Assembly (NCBI GenBank): GCA_964017155.1
Contig: OZ024867.1
Coordinates: 19,979,231 to 20,043,230, forward strand
DNA length: 64,000 nucleotides
Reading direction: 5' to 3'
Origin: Oasisia sp. SBJ-2009
Lineage: Eukaryota; Annelida; Polychaeta; Sabellida; Siboglinidae
Shown one piece after another: positions 1 to 28,740 of this stretch. The notes under the pieces are model-generated. The model saw only the letters and a program-made list of their open reading frames with translations. It made no database searches and was not told the DNA's origin. Positions within the stretch are counted from its first letter, which is position 1, and each line of letters starts with the position of its first letter. The position numbers were made by a program, and so were the translations under genes.

Positions 1-335
1 CTGCCGTAATTCTTATTTTATAAACAACTGTAAATTTGAATTTTTACTTACTTTTGTGTTAATTTAGGTTCAGTGTTGAATACTTTTCATAGGATATTAT
101 TATCTTGTAAAAGTATATCGTTATTTTAATTTTTATTTCATAGTTGGCCTGAGAGCCAATCAGCGTCTCTACCCTAATCTCGGGTAAGGCTGCCCGGATG
201 TAGAAACTTAAGCCCATTAATGTCCCAGGGGGGCTTAAAAGTGCTGCCACCTCACGGAGTCTGGGTAACCGAGGCTACAAGCTTACATGGTGTAAGACTG
301 AGGTTGTGCCTTCCGTATTTACATCCTACAAGTCC
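1..335 (+). repeat. Dispersed repeat, inverted copy at 30545-30866
   Basis: Almost the whole segment is found reverse-complemented at 30.5-30.9 kb (AGAGCCAATCAGCGTCTCTA, GGCTGCCCGGATGTAGAAAC, GAGTCTGGGTAACCGAGG). The copy ends where this window begins, so the left limit is unknown. Confidence 0.7.
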
Positions 336-343
336 CTGTTATA

Positions 344-627
344 GGGTGTGCAAATCTCGCGAGCGAAATCGAGGCTGGGGGCAGTTGGGGGCAGGAAGTC
401 CATATTCTCCATGTTAACAAATAGGACTTTGTTTTGTTTTTAGACAACTTGTCAGATTATAAGTGCTTATCGAAACCACAACATACAGCAATATAAAATC
501 CAAGTCCCATAAAAGACACATATGGCCTGAAATCGTGTCTGCTCTCTGCACAACGTAAATGGCTATATGTCTATGATAGTGAGGGAAACTCAATATTAAA
601 TCAGACATTTAAGATAAGAAACGTATG
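344..627 (+). repeat. Dispersed repeat, second copy at 44135-44678
   Basis: Shared blocks include GACAACTTGTCAGAT, CTATATGTCTATGATAGTG and AACTCAATATTA. It may be the same family as 1-335. Confidence 0.65.
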
Positions 628-865
628 ACACAAGAAATTTATGACCTGATTTACCTAGTATTCATCAGTCGGAAGTTACAACTGTCATCAATCATTAGAA
701 TATTATTCTTGTGTCTAGTCCCCAATCAGCTCAAGTCACGCGGAGTCTCGCCATGTATCGTGACCCACTTACAGGCCCTATTAGCTTTCATGCTTATGTA
801 ACACAAGGTAGAGGTAGTGTATATATATATATATATATATATATAAATATATATATATATAGGCA

Positions 866-1120
866 AAAGGTATGTTCTTATATAGCGCATTCTTATATAG
901 AGTATCCAGTCCTCACAACGCTTGACACTTTACTTCCCTGACAGACCTGTTCACTCTCAGCTTCTCTGGGAAGCATCCAGCCATATGCTACAATTAATGC
1001 GCGAAGTCTGGAACAATGTAGAGTGAAAAACACTTGCCCAAGGTTTTAACACCACGGCACAAGATTCGAACCCGGGTTCTCGTATTCGAGAGTCCGAAGC
1101 TCTACTCCTGAGCCATTGCG

Positions 1121-1123
<3 letters not shown>
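866..1123 (-). mobile_element. tRNA-derived SINE (family A)
   Basis: On the minus strand the head has an internal promoter: an A-box-like GGCTCAGGAGTAGAGC and B box GGGTTCGAATC. The body contains CTTCCCAGAGAAGCT, and the tail is AAAGTGTCAAGCG then GGATACT. It matches the copies at 6612, 20624 and 59616. It is not a functional tRNA, since there is no acceptor stem pairing. Confidence 0.7.
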
Positions 1124-1161
<38 letters not shown>

Positions 1162-1557
1162 CTACATTTGTATATACCACCCATGTATACATGCTTACTT
1201 GGTCGTTAAAGCTTTAATTTTGCTTAGATTCACATCACCTTCCATTTGCACAATTATTTACCTCCCCATTTTATAACCTATTTTGATATATTTTCATATT
1301 TAGATGCTGTTTTGGGATACTTCCCATTTTTACATGCACTGTTATTACACCATCCAAGTTTACATGCTACTTTCACACACACACCTTCCATGTTTACATA
1401 CTACAAGTAGTTTATTCCCCACTAGCTACCAGCCCACTTTCTAGTCAGTTTGGAAATTTGGATGAATTAAATTTGAAGAAGAAAATTGTATACATTAATA
1501 TTAATAATTGTTTTGAGTAGAAAGTAGATAATAATTAGTTGCATCTTATGTTCACAG

Positions 1558-1690
1558 ATGGTGCTGCATCCAGACTGAGCATGCTCAGTGCGGCTACATA
1601 TGATGAGGAGGAGGAACTGTCGATCCACGAAGACTTCGGCCACACTTCTGGACTGAGTACCCCTGACATCAACATTGAAGACTCACTCCA
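1558..1690 (+). CDS. Penultimate coding exon of an unidentified acidic-tailed protein
   Basis: An internal exon is bounded by a pyrimidine-rich acceptor ending TTCACAG at 1557 and a donor GTAAGA at 1691. It opens with two bases of a split codon, reads 43 codons without a stop and ends with CA of another split codon. The peptide has a run of four glutamates (YDEEEELS) followed by HEDFGHTSGLSTPDI, and it looks like a disordered acidic Ser/Thr-rich tail. The phase joins perfectly to the exon at 3237, which is the main evidence that both are real. I do not recognise the family; the N-terminal part lies left of the window. The 1.55-kb intron that follows contains a tRNA-derived SINE. Confidence 0.6.
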
Positions 1691-2506
1691 GTAAGATAGT
1701 TCCCCTCCAGATTTGTAATAATTTTGTGTGTCCAATCCGTATAGATTTGAAACTAACATTTGTGTATATTTTAAAACTGAAACATTGTGTTGTGTCAGAG
1801 AGATCTAGATGACACATAAAGTGCTTAAAGACATCTTTTTATGAGACATTTTAATTTATTCAAATTGTTGTGAAATGACGGACACTGCTTTATAATTTCT
1901 TTTTAGTGTTATACACGTTTTAATCAGTGTTTAGGTTTTAGATTAATGTATAGATAATTTACTTACACAGATTTAGTAAATGTTTTAATTTTATATTAAT
2001 TTATATAATTTACAGAGGTTTCTTCTTCTTCTTATGGTTAGCTCATCACTCTGTGTTAGCCTCAAGGTTTAGTACTATACATCTTCAAAACAGTGTTTAA
2101 TTTATTTTGAATTGATTTATATGATTTACATAATTTACATACAAAGGTTTACTAGTGTACATCTTAAGCCAACATCTTATATTAATTTATATAATTTACA
2201 TTTATATTTATTAAATACATTTATTATGTCTTGTAAAGTGCATCGATCCACCATGCGGGAATTAGCGCTATGGAAAAGCAGTTTTATTATTACTATTATT
2301 ATTACGCAGTACATACCGTATATTTTGTCAATATTATGGCTGATTATGATGATTCATGAAGGAGGAAGTCCTCGTCTGGTGCACGCTGATGGGTGATGAA
2401 ACCTATCCGATATAGTCAAGTCTTTCCATAGCAGCTGCACATCATGGTCTGTTCAGTGGTGGTTTAGGAAAGGGTCCCAAAGTTTCAGCCTTCTCCTTTT
2501 GTCTTG

Positions 2507-2895
2507 TGGGGAGCGGTGGTCGCGTGGTAGAGCGCCGGATTGTCAAACGAGGGGACGGTGGTTCAATCCCACCTACCGCCGTTTCGAAACTTAGGCAATT
2601 TCGTTCAACACACATTGCCTGCGTCTTTCGGAAGAGACACTAAAAGCCGGTGGTCCCTTATATTTTATATTTGTTTGCCGTATTCTATTTTACTGTATAT
2701 TTAGGCACTATGTAAGTCAACGCCAGACTACATTCCAATTTATCATGTAATTTTTACACGTTGAATATGGCAATAAAGCTTTATTATTATTATTATTCTA
2801 TCTGGTGTCTATGCCAGGGGAAGTAGAAGATCTCACTCAGGGTGTAAATGTGTAACCTGTAGTGGACTCACTAATTCTAGAGAAGGACATCTCTA
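2507..2895 (+). mobile_element. tRNA-derived SINE (family B), interrupted
   Basis: The A box is TGGTCGCGTGGTAGAGCGCC and the B box GGTTCAATCCC, followed by GCCGTTTCGAAACTTAGGC and GAAGAGACACTAAAA. At 2661-2797 a foreign block ending in GGCAATAAAGCTTTATTATT interrupts it. The SINE resumes at CTATCTGGTGTCTATGCC. Confidence 0.7.
2661..2797 (+). mobile_element. Retroposon 3' tail inserted in a SINE
   Basis: About 137 bp absent from the other two family-B SINEs. It ends GCAATAAAGCTTTATTATTA with a (TTA)n tail, as in 5'-truncated LINE or SINE insertions. Confidence 0.55.
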
Positions 2896-3236
2896 AAAAT
2901 CAAGCTCGACAAAACTCTAGTCACAAACATGTGGCTAACATAGAGGGTGAGCGAACTGTATGAGGAAGATGTTGGTTGTTTGTGTGGTTTCAGAGAAGTG
3001 GTAGACTGCATCGCTGGTTCATGCGATTGCTTGCTTGTGGTGTGCACTCATGGTAATTTATGTTACAAGTGGCATGGATCATTTTCAAAGTGTCTTTGTA
3101 GTGTTTCTGAGGTGCCTCTTTGTCACGATAGCCAGTGGACAATTAAAAATGGACTTATAAAAATATATCTTAATTTTATCGGAGCCTGGGTGACCAAGGC
3201 TAGGACTATATGCATTCATAAAAACTGATTTTCCAG

Positions 3237-3315
3237 GCAGGAAGATTTGGCAGACGACTTCGAAGACACAGCAGAACAGACCGTGAGAGACGAAGTTCAC
3301 GCTCTGCCCACATAG
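3237..3315 (+). CDS. Terminal coding exon of the same unidentified gene
   Basis: The acceptor TTTTCCAG at 3229-3236 is followed by G, which completes CAG with the CA of the previous exon. The exon then reads QEDLADDFEDTAEQTVRDEV and finishes HALPT before TAG at 3313-3315. The strongly acidic composition continues that of the upstream exon. A competing acceptor four bases downstream would give a shorter basic tail ending at a TGA, so the start is likely but not certain. The function is unknown. Confidence 0.55.
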
Positions 3316-3515
3316 GTGGCGCCACTGACAACTAGGGGGCGCTGTGGTCAACCGTGTCACGGTTCTCACTAGGCGCCACACAGCTCACCAGTCACTATAT
3401 TATGTTCACTAGATGGCGCTCTCATCCAACTTGTCAGTAGTTCATGTATCAGTCACCAGAGGATCCAGGTGTAAGTACGAGAATCGTTAATAAAATATTT
3501 TCGTTTGTTGAATTT
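3316..3515 (+). terminator. 3' UTR and poly(A) signal of the left-hand gene
   Basis: Downstream of the TAG, a canonical AATAAA lies at 3489-3494 and is followed by a GT/T-rich stretch. This is the expected layout of a cleavage and polyadenylation site. It gives a 3' UTR of about 200 nt and supports the terminal exon call. Confidence 0.5.
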
Positions 3516-4546
3516 CGTTTTTTTTGCATAGGCTTTAAAATGGCGTTGATGTCACCAAGTTATCCATTAATCGAATAACTTGTGAAACTATTCGATATAA
3601 ACCATTATATTTTTAACATCTTTGTCGAAAATCTTCTGCTATGCTCACATTATTGTTCAGGTAAGATTTATGTTAGTTTGTGTAAGTAAATAAGATATAC
3701 AATGCAATTTCATTCATGTCAGTGACATAAAAAAAACCTTGCCGTAATAATGTGGAATTGCAACAAAAGTGCTATTATATATTTTCAGAAATTTGTAAAT
3801 GAAAATAAAAATTTCACATGCAGGATGTGGACGAAGATGCCACGTAATCTTAGTATCATAATTACTACAGTTTCTACGCAATAGAACTCATATCCTATAC
3901 AATTGTAATGAACAGTAATGACATACTCAGATGTCACTGGCCTTACACTTGTGTGCTTGTGGTGCACGATTGGTCATTATCACTTGTTTTGAGGTCGACT
4001 TGGCAGAATTTTACGCAGAATTCGGACCCACCTTGATTTTGCCATTATAACTGTATATTTGCCTATATTGGATACCTCACACAAACTCTAATCAGCATAC
4101 CCAGGTATATTTATATATAACAAATATTGCATTTTGAGACCCAAATAGCACTCCAATTTGTGCCAGTTGCAAGCGCAGCAGTGCATGTGTTACTGTGCCA
4201 TGCCCATGGAATGAGCAATACATTTGTTTATGCCGACCGACCGCGCTGTCTTTTCAACCTCAAAAGTCTGCAAAGACACACTGTTTATAAAACATACATA
4301 TACGCAAGATGGTGTTAAATTATTAAATTAACAAAGTCAATTATCAAATGTTGGCACAGATACAGTTATCATGGCAAAATTGATGTGGGTCTGAATTCTG
4401 CGTAAGTACCATCAACAGTTTGAGTCTGGTGAAGAGTCAAAGTGGAATATATGTACATGAAAATTAGCTACACATTTTTACAAGTTGAGTAACGCACTAA
4501 CAGTTGTGAATGAGAGATCCGTGCATGTTGTGTTTAACATTTTATT
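3516..4546. other. Intergenic, nothing recognised
   Basis: AT-rich single-copy-looking DNA between the left gene's poly(A) site and the tandem repeats. No convincing exon on either strand. Confidence 0.5.
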
Positions 4547-4757
4547 TGTTATACCCTTGATAGCTTCAGCAAGTGTCATATATAAAATGGTCATGATTTA
4601 TATGAATGTTATTTGTTATACCCTTGATAGGTTGAACAAGTGTCATATGTGAAATGGTCATAACTTATATGAATGTTATTTGATATACCATTGATAGGTT
4701 GAACAAGTGTCATATGTGAAATGGTCATGACTTATATGAATGTTATTTGTTACATAT
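4547..4757. repeat. Tandem repeat, about 67-bp unit, 3 copies
   Basis: Units share ATACCCTTGATAG, AACAAGTGTCATAT and ATATGAATGTTATTTG. Confidence 0.7.
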
Positions 4758-5238
4758 TTAAATAATCACGACTAATATGAATGTTATTTGTGCAGGTATA
4801 ATATATTGTACTTGAATTTGCCATGACTAATATTCATAATTATTTGTGTGATAAGTAGTTATGACTATTTCAGTAGTTGCGTAACTCAAGTAACTTAACA
4901 TAGTCATGACTAATCCAGAGTTTGTGTCACAAGTAAATTGGTTATGACTAATTGAAATGGTGTTTCCATCATAAGTAAACAAGTCTGAGTAATTACTTAA
5001 CTAATCCAATAGTTGTGTCGTACTTAAAGTACTTATAAATAATAAAATATTTTGTCACAAGTAAAGTAGTTTGGATTAATTCAGAGTTTACGTTGTAAGT
5101 AGAGTAATCCAAATGTTGTTTCTTTTATAAATAAACCATAATTAGTCTTGTTGACAAATGCAAATGGAGTTTGTAAGTCAACAGTTAGTCACAACTGATC
5201 CATCACTAAAGATTTGTCTGTTTTGTTTCCTGCTGCAA

Positions 5239-5990
5239 TGTCACAACTGATACTTGTGTGTCACAACTGATACTTGTGTGTTACAACTGATACTTGTGTG
5301 TTACAACTGATACTTGTGTGTCACAACTGATACTTGTGTGTTACAACTGATACTTGTGTGTTACCAATGTCACAACTGATACTTGTGTGTCACAACTGAT
5401 ACTTGTGTGTTACAACTGATACTTGTGTGTTACCAATGTCACAACTGATACTTGTGTGTCACAACTGATACTTGTGTGTCACAACTGATACTTGTGTGTT
5501 ACAACTGATACTTGTGTGTTACCAATGTCACAACTGATACTTGTGTGTTGCCAATGTCACAACTGATACTTGTGTGTTACCAATGTCACAACTGATACTT
5601 GTGTGTCACAACTGATACTTGTGTGTTACAACTGATACTTGTGTGTTACCAATGTCACAACTGATACTTGTGTGTTGCCAATGTCACAACTGATACTTGT
5701 GTGTTACCAATGTCACAACTAATACTTGTGTGTTACTAATGTCACAACTGATACTTGTGTGTTGCCAATGTCACAACTGATACTTGTGTGTTGCCAATGT
5801 CACAACTAATACTTGTGTGTTACTAATGTCACAACTGATACTTGTGTGTTAGCAATGTCACAACTGATACTTGTGTGTTAGCAATGCCACAACTGATACT
5901 TGTGTGTTAGCAATGCCACAACTGATACTTGTGTTACAAATGTCACAACTGATACTTGTGTGTTACCAATGTCACAACTGATCCATGTGT
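5239..5990. repeat. Minisatellite with 21-bp and ~29-bp units
   Basis: The core ACAACTGATACTTGTGTGT repeats with either TC/TT or TTACCAATGTC/TTGCCAATGTC spacers, giving two interleaved unit lengths over 750 bp. Confidence 0.9.
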
Positions 5991-6382
5991 GTTACCAATG
6001 TCACTTGTGTGCTACTGATCTCATACACAAAATAGTCGCTACTTGTTTACACAATTATTAGCATTAATATATATAATTTAAAAAAAAGGCAAATGTTTCC
6101 AGAGACTGTTTCACTAACATTCATCTCGTTGTGAGCTGCTTATCTTGAAGTTAGTTAAATAGTCATCTGATTAAAATCCGTTTCATGGTGTATCGTTATG
6201 TATTGTCGTTTGAGCAACAAGGTGTGTTGCACCTTGCAGGTATATGTGTAAAAATGGCAAAGGTTCACGAATTGTTGTTACGTTTTGTGTGCAATTTGAT
6301 ATTAAAACACCAAATTATGAATCGTGTCGAGAAGTGCACTATTATTACAATGATACCATTGTGTTACCACGGTAACCACTAG

Positions 6383-6560
6383 CCGAAGTTGACACGTAAT
6401 GACATCCATGGCTTTGTAGACGCTCAAGTTTTTGTAGCGACTGTCAACAACCCCTGAGATATAAGTGACAGTAGCCAATCAGGAATCAGGTCAAACAGTG
6501 ACCTCTGGGTCACGGGAATGTCACAAGTGTGACCTGACATTGCGAAACTGGTAACAAGTC
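6383..6560 (-). pseudogene. Partial duplicate of the MARS2 exon 12 acceptor and first ~75 nt
   Basis: This matches 9356-9535. An acceptor-like ATATCTCAG is kept and is followed by VVDSRYKNLSVYKAMDVI, parallel to VVDCHYREFNVYKALDAI. It then breaks off at a TAG. The retained frame suggests a duplication of coding DNA, now inert or used as a decoy 3' exon. Confidence 0.7.
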
Positions 6561-6611
6561 AAACAGGGCTATTTTTATATGAGCTAGATATAGCTGTCCA
6601 AAATAGTGAAA

Positions 6612-6945
6612 GTAAAGGTAAGTTCTTATATAGTGCAGTATCCAGTCCTTAGGACTGCTCAAAGTGCTTTTACACTTTACTTCCCTGACAGACCTGTTTA
6701 ATCAAACACCATCTCAACTTCTCTGGGAAGCATCCAGCCATATGCTACAATTAATGCGCAAAGGCTGCTCATACACATATCCAACACTGTCTATAGCAAG
6801 ATACTCGTTTGTACAGCTGAGTGAACCGGAGCAATGTAGAGTGAAAACATTGCCCAAGATTTTAACATTGCGGCACAGGATTCGAACCCGGGTTCTCTTA
6901 GTCGAGAGTCTGAAGTTCTAACCCTGAGCCACTGAGTTCTGTCCA
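6612..6945 (-). mobile_element. tRNA-derived SINE (family A), near full length
   Basis: Minus-strand head GTGGCTCAGGGTTAGAAC with B box GGGTTCGAATCC. The body contains AGTACCTGGCTATAG-like and CTGGATGCTTCCCAGAGAAG blocks and the tail ends CTGCACTATATAAGAACTTA. Confidence 0.75.
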
Positions 6946-7060
6946 GACAATTTTGTTTTACATAAATCCTTATAATGTTATCTTTCAATGTCCAGTTTAT
7001 GTTACACATCAGCTGCTAATAATGCTGTATGATACAGTAATTTTTTTTTGCTGTAAAGCA

Positions 7061-7472
7061 GTAAATATATAAAGTTATAATGTTAGCGGTAAATAAATAA
7101 AGTTATAATGTTAGCGGTAAATAAATAAAGTTATAATGTTAGCGGTAAATAAATAAAGTTATAATGTTAGCGGTAAATAAATAAAGTTATAATGTTAGCG
7201 GTAAATAAATAAAGTTATAATGTTAGCGGTAAATAAATAAAGTTATAATGTTAGCGGTAAATAAATAAAGTTATAATGTTAGCAGTAAATAAATAAAGTT
7301 ATAATGTTAGCAGTAAATAAATAAAGTTATAATGTTAGCAGTAAATAAATAAAGTTATAATGTTAGCAGTAAATAAATAAAGTTATAATGTTAGCAGTAA
7401 AGAAATAAAGTTATAATGTTAGCAGTAAAGAAATAAAGTTATAATGTTAGCAGTAAAGAAATAAAGTTATAA
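7061..7472. repeat. 28-bp minisatellite, about 15 units
   Basis: The unit is TAAATAAATAAAGTTATAA plus TGTTAGCGG. The array shifts in order from GCGG to GCAG and then to AAGAAATAAAG variants, so variants are clustered by position. Confidence 0.9.
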
Positions 7473-7884
7473 TTGACCAAGGTCACTCACTGTTCCTGTG
7501 ACATTTTCTCTCAACATTATACATTTGACAAAAATGGTCATATGCACTTGAAAGTCACATGCGTGAACATATTTCTAAAACAAAATTGTTGATAAATGAC
7601 AAAACATACATCAGATATCATTTCCAGTATATATGTTGTCGAATATAAATCCTCCATTTATTGCATTTGATTTTTTGGTAATTTTCTTTTAGACATGCGA
7701 GACTAAGTTCCAACGAAAAGAAGTTCTGTTTCCCCAAAACCACGCATCAGTCGTTGCAAGTCATGTTATGTAACATTGTGGCAAAAATATCACGTTGTGG
7801 GCTTGTGGCTTAGCATTACATACTGACACACAGTATTTACATCAATATCCCTGTCAATTTCTTGGCTTGAAATTTGGAAAATTA

Positions 7885-8155
7885 AGTCCAGCTTCCCCAA
7901 GTGACATTGTCTCTAAATGTCACATTGGTAGACGGGAGAGAAGCGTCATTAGGGAATTTTCGCTAGGGTTTCAGCGTTCCCACATCTCAAAACGTCTCCC
8001 TCTGTCTCGGAGGACGAAATGTTGATGACCAAAGGAACACGTTGGATATTTGTTGTTGACGGATATCTCCATTGCTGTTCGATATTTGAAGCAAACGTCC
8101 CGACGATTTGCATGTATCCCAGGAGATAAACACACTCACAAAACTCCGGGTGAGT
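7885..8155. repeat. Direct repeat, copy 1
   Basis: Matches 8733-8975: GGAGAGAAGCGTCATTAGGG, TTCCCACATCTCAAAACGTC, GATATTTGAAGCAAACGT. The two copies flank the foldback element and the exon-end duplicate. Confidence 0.65.
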
Positions 8156-8168
8156 CTCGCTGTAGTGC

Positions 8169-8631
8169 TTACATTTTCCCGGCGTTATAAACGTTTCGAT
8201 TGACCTTTCTGCGCATGCGCAATAAATGTGAAATCATCAACGTGCAGCAAAACGACAAAGCATTTATGGTAGAAATACTACGGATTGTTCGTTAGGATGT
8301 ATATAACCTCTCGGCAAAGTTATTTGTTGCAAATTAACACGAGCCAAACCAGTTTTGAGGCATATTTTGAGAGTAAGCGTAAATTACGTGACTATAGTGC
8401 GCCATAATCCGTGACAGTGATTTAAACAAACTAAAGATGTTATTGTATTGAACAACATTTTAAGCAACTCTTCATAGTAATCATCACAGGAGATTTAACG
8501 AACAGTCTGTGGCATTTATACCAAAAATGCTTTGTCGTTTCACTGGACATTGATGATTTTACATATATTGCGCATGCGCAGAAATGTCAATCGGAACGTT
8601 TATAACGACCGGAAAAATGTAAGCACGACAC
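8169..8631. mobile_element. Foldback element downstream of MARS2
   Basis: The left arm (CTTACATTTTCCCGG..., CTGCGCATGCGCAATA, GCATTTATGG) and the right arm are reverse complements over about 135 bp with some mismatches. The centre includes CGCCATAATCCGTGAC. A second copy, inverted, is at 31087-31560. Confidence 0.65.
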
Positions 8632-8725
8632 CGGAAATTTCATGACAGGTGTACACAAATGTACTCCTCTAGCGGGCTTTCATTTTTATCCGACTAAACA
8701 AAGCTCCCGTGTCTGATCCCAATGG
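8589..8725 (-). pseudogene. Partial duplicate of the MARS2 stop-codon end and 3' UTR
   Basis: This matches 8989-9126 with few changes. The minus-strand translation GSDTGALFSRIKMKAR corresponds to GSDAGALFSRIKTKAH of exon 12. The TAG has become an Arg-containing read-through, so it is a non-functional copy. Confidence 0.75.
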
Positions 8726-8732
8726 ATTCAGT

Positions 8733-8975
8733 CCTACTTCCTGCAGTGACACTGTCTCTAAATTTCACATTGGAAGATGTGGAGAGAAGCGTCATTGGGG
8801 ATTTTTCGCTGGGGTTTCAGCATTCCCACATCTCAAAACGTCTCCTTGCTATACATCTGTCTCAGAGGATGAAATGTTGACGACAAGAGGAGAACATATT
8901 TCCTTGTTGCAGTTCGATATTTGAAGCAAACGTTCCGACGATTTGTGTATCCCAGGAGATGGGTAAACACACAAG
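8733..8975. repeat. Direct repeat, copy 2
   Basis: Copy of 7885-8155, immediately downstream of the MARS2 3' end. No coding function is recognised. Confidence 0.65.
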
Positions 8976-9069
8976 ACTCTGGAAGAATCAATCGGAACAT
9001 TTATAACGACCGGAAAAATGTAAGCATGACACCGGAAATTCCACGACAGGTGTACACAAATGTACTCCT

Positions 9070-26088
<17,019 letters not shown>

Positions 26089-26699
26089 TTAAAAACAGTG
26101 TTGTGCTATGCTGACATCGTTCAGAACCAGTACAAATGTGGAATATCATCAACAGTATCACTGTGGATATGCCTAATTGTCGAGAAACGTTTGCTCATGA
26201 CCCTTGACAGATCGCCCGGAAGAATCATAGGGGATTTCCACGATTCTTCATTGTAGCCTCGTTTTGGTGAATCGTAGGATAGCCCCTTAGTGTGGTATGG
26301 TGTGCCGTTTTGGTAAATACAATATTTCTCTGACTGTCGGTGTGTAACTGAATAATAATTACCATCATCATTTGGATGATTTCTTTATTAAGAATGGTCC
26401 TATTAAGAGAGCTAGCTGTATTCTAAACGCTATATTTATTTTGTACAGACATATATATGCAGGTATTACAGTACCTCAGGTATTGCAATACCTCAGGGAG
26501 TTTGACGCCCCTGCCATGCAGAGTTATAAACCACTTTCTTGTGGCACCAGGTTCTTGACAGAACCAAAGGCTAAGGGAGCAAACCCTAACCATAAAACTA
26601 TGTCACTGTGGGAGCATCAAGGGCGGTTGATGTATGGAATTTCCAACATATCTCGACCAGCCACTGCAGGGACAAATAGTTTGCGCCTGTCTTGACATG

Positions 26700-27705
26700 T
26701 TCTTGCCGGTGTGAGACCTCCATTTGTTCACCGAGAGAGTGCCGCTAGTAACTTGCAAAAGCCAGCGGCACTTCAACACCTTTTGCTAGCAGCTTCCATG
26801 AAATGTACTACTGCACGAATCGGCCGCCGCCCGGGTTACCAAGGACCGCGCTGCTCGACCTCATCTTCCGTCGACAGTGGAAAATCAGCTAGGAAGAAGA
26901 AGAAGACAACTACTGACAACTGCACAATGGAACGTCAGGACTCTCCTCGACCGAGAAGGAGCTAACCGACCAGAAAGACGTACGGCACTAGTAGCAATGG
27001 AACTTGCCAAATACAACATCGGCCTCGCCACCCTATGTGAAACAAGGTTCTCAGAGTCTGGTAGTCTCAACGACTTGGAATACTCTTTCTTCTGGAGGAC
27101 AAAGAAGGGAGGCAGGAGTGGGCTTTGCTATCAAAAAGGATATCGTCACAAAGCTGACAGAAATGCCACGGCCAGTAAGTGACAGAATCAATTTTGCTAC
27201 AATTATCAACAATGACAAATCCAGATGAAAACAAGGAGGCCTTCTACAAGCAGCTGGCAAGTGTGCTCAGTGGCATCCCTCGTACAGATAAGCTACTGCT
27301 AATAGGAGACTTCAGTGCGAGAATAGGAAGAGAAAATGACAAGTGGCCCTTCGTCATGGGCAAACATGGGATTGGGAAATGCAACTCCAATGGCGAGCTT
27401 CTACTGGCTCTGTGCTCTGAGTTCGAACTGATAGTGACGAACACCATGTTCAAGCAGACGGATGAACACAAGACCATTTAGATGCATCCTCGTTACAGAC
27501 AGTGGTATATGATCGACTTCATCATCACGAGGTGTCGGGATAAGATGGACATCCACAGTACCCGAGCCATGCGTGGAGCTAATTGCTGGTCCGATCACCA
27601 GATGCTGAGGTCAAAAGTGGCTTTCCGGATACGACAAAAACATAACAGGCAAGGGACAGGTAAGCCGACCAAGCTCAACACTGCAAAACTAAGAAGTTAC
27701 TAAGT
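26700..27705 (+). mobile_element. Broken non-LTR retrotransposon, APE-type endonuclease region
   Basis: The translation runs through three frames: TAQWNVRTLLDREGANRPER, then GVGFAIKKDIVTKLTEM, then NPDENKEAFYKQLASVL, LLLIGDFSARIG, and YMIDFIITR and SDHQ. These are the order and motifs of the endonuclease domain of LINEs (GDFNARIG, SDH), as in sequences often annotated craniofacial development protein 2-like. The catalytic Asn of GDFN is Ser here. There are two frameshifts and one TAG (27479-27481) where family members have Trp, so it is dead. Confidence 0.85.
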
Positions 27706-27917
27706 ACCATCAGCCATAGGGGGAGTTTTGAGCAGCAGATACCAGACGAGGAATGAGCAGCTCTGTTGAATATGTGCTTAAGATATTTTATATATTTTAG
27801 AATACCGGCATACATGGTATTTAACAAGATTTAACAAGATTGCCACCTAGAAAATCAACTCTAGATGGCAGGTGGACAAGGAAGCCCTTTGGCTTATCGA
27901 GAGTCCAACCTATCTAT

Positions 27918-28265
27918 CTAAATGTACCCAGCCCTTCTTAGGTACATGTCAATTTTATTTTAAAACATATTAACACTACTAGCTCCTACACAATCGGCCG
28001 ATAATCTGTTCCATTCCTTTACTGTTCTTTGTGAAAATGAAAATTTTCTAATATCTAGTCTACACTGCTTCTTTGCTAATGTAATTCCATGTCCTCTAGT
28101 CCTTCTCTCTTCCTTAACCGAGAAAAAAATATTTCTGTCAATATTTTCATACCCATTCAATATTTTAAAAACTTCTATCTGATCTCCTCTCAATCTCCTG
28201 GTTTCTAGGAGATTGAGAGCATCTCCTAGAAACCATCTTAAATAGGCATACATCAACATCATCAT
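27918..28265 (-). mobile_element. 3' fragment of a CR1/jockey-like LINE (reverse transcriptase C-terminus)
   Basis: Minus-strand translation gives ETRRLRGDQIEVFKILNGYE, RTRGHGITL, FSFSQRTVKEWNRL and SSVNMF, then a TAA, then NKIDMYLRRAGYI and TAG. The RRLRGD-IEV-KI ... W-N-L ... F-LD pattern is the usual C-terminus of such elements. The internal stop replaces a Lys codon. Confidence 0.8.
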
Positions 28266-28459
28266 GATCTTTTACTTTAAGCATTATTAACTAGGGCCAA
28301 TATATCTTTACCACTAACAGGTTGAATAGCCCTTCAATCCTTTCATTCATGTAATGCTTTAAATTATTGGTGCATTTAGGAATCTTTTCTGGCTAATGTT
28401 TAATCTGCAGCTGTATTTGAAAATAATTAATTAAAATATTTGCAAACAAAACTTTTGTA

Positions 28460-28480
28460 ATATATCTCTCGCTCTCTCTC

Positions 28481-28514
<34 letters not shown>

Positions 28515-28678
28515 GTATCTCTATATCTCTCTGACTCACTCTTTCTTCAGCCACGTTCACCGTCACTCTTCAGACCTGTACAGTACCCCCTGTCTTTCTC
28601 ACGATCTCCCGCTCACTCTCTCGCTCACTCTTATCAGCCACGCTCACACACTTTACTCTCTTCTGTTGCGGACGCCAC

Positions 28679-28740
<62 letters not shown>

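Noticed and set aside
5239..5990. CRISPR-like repeat/spacer pattern
   Set aside because: The spacers themselves repeat and are only a few bases long.
26372..26695. 107-codon + strand frame upstream of the LINE endonuclease
   Set aside because: Probably untranslated or decayed 5' part of the element; no domain recognised.
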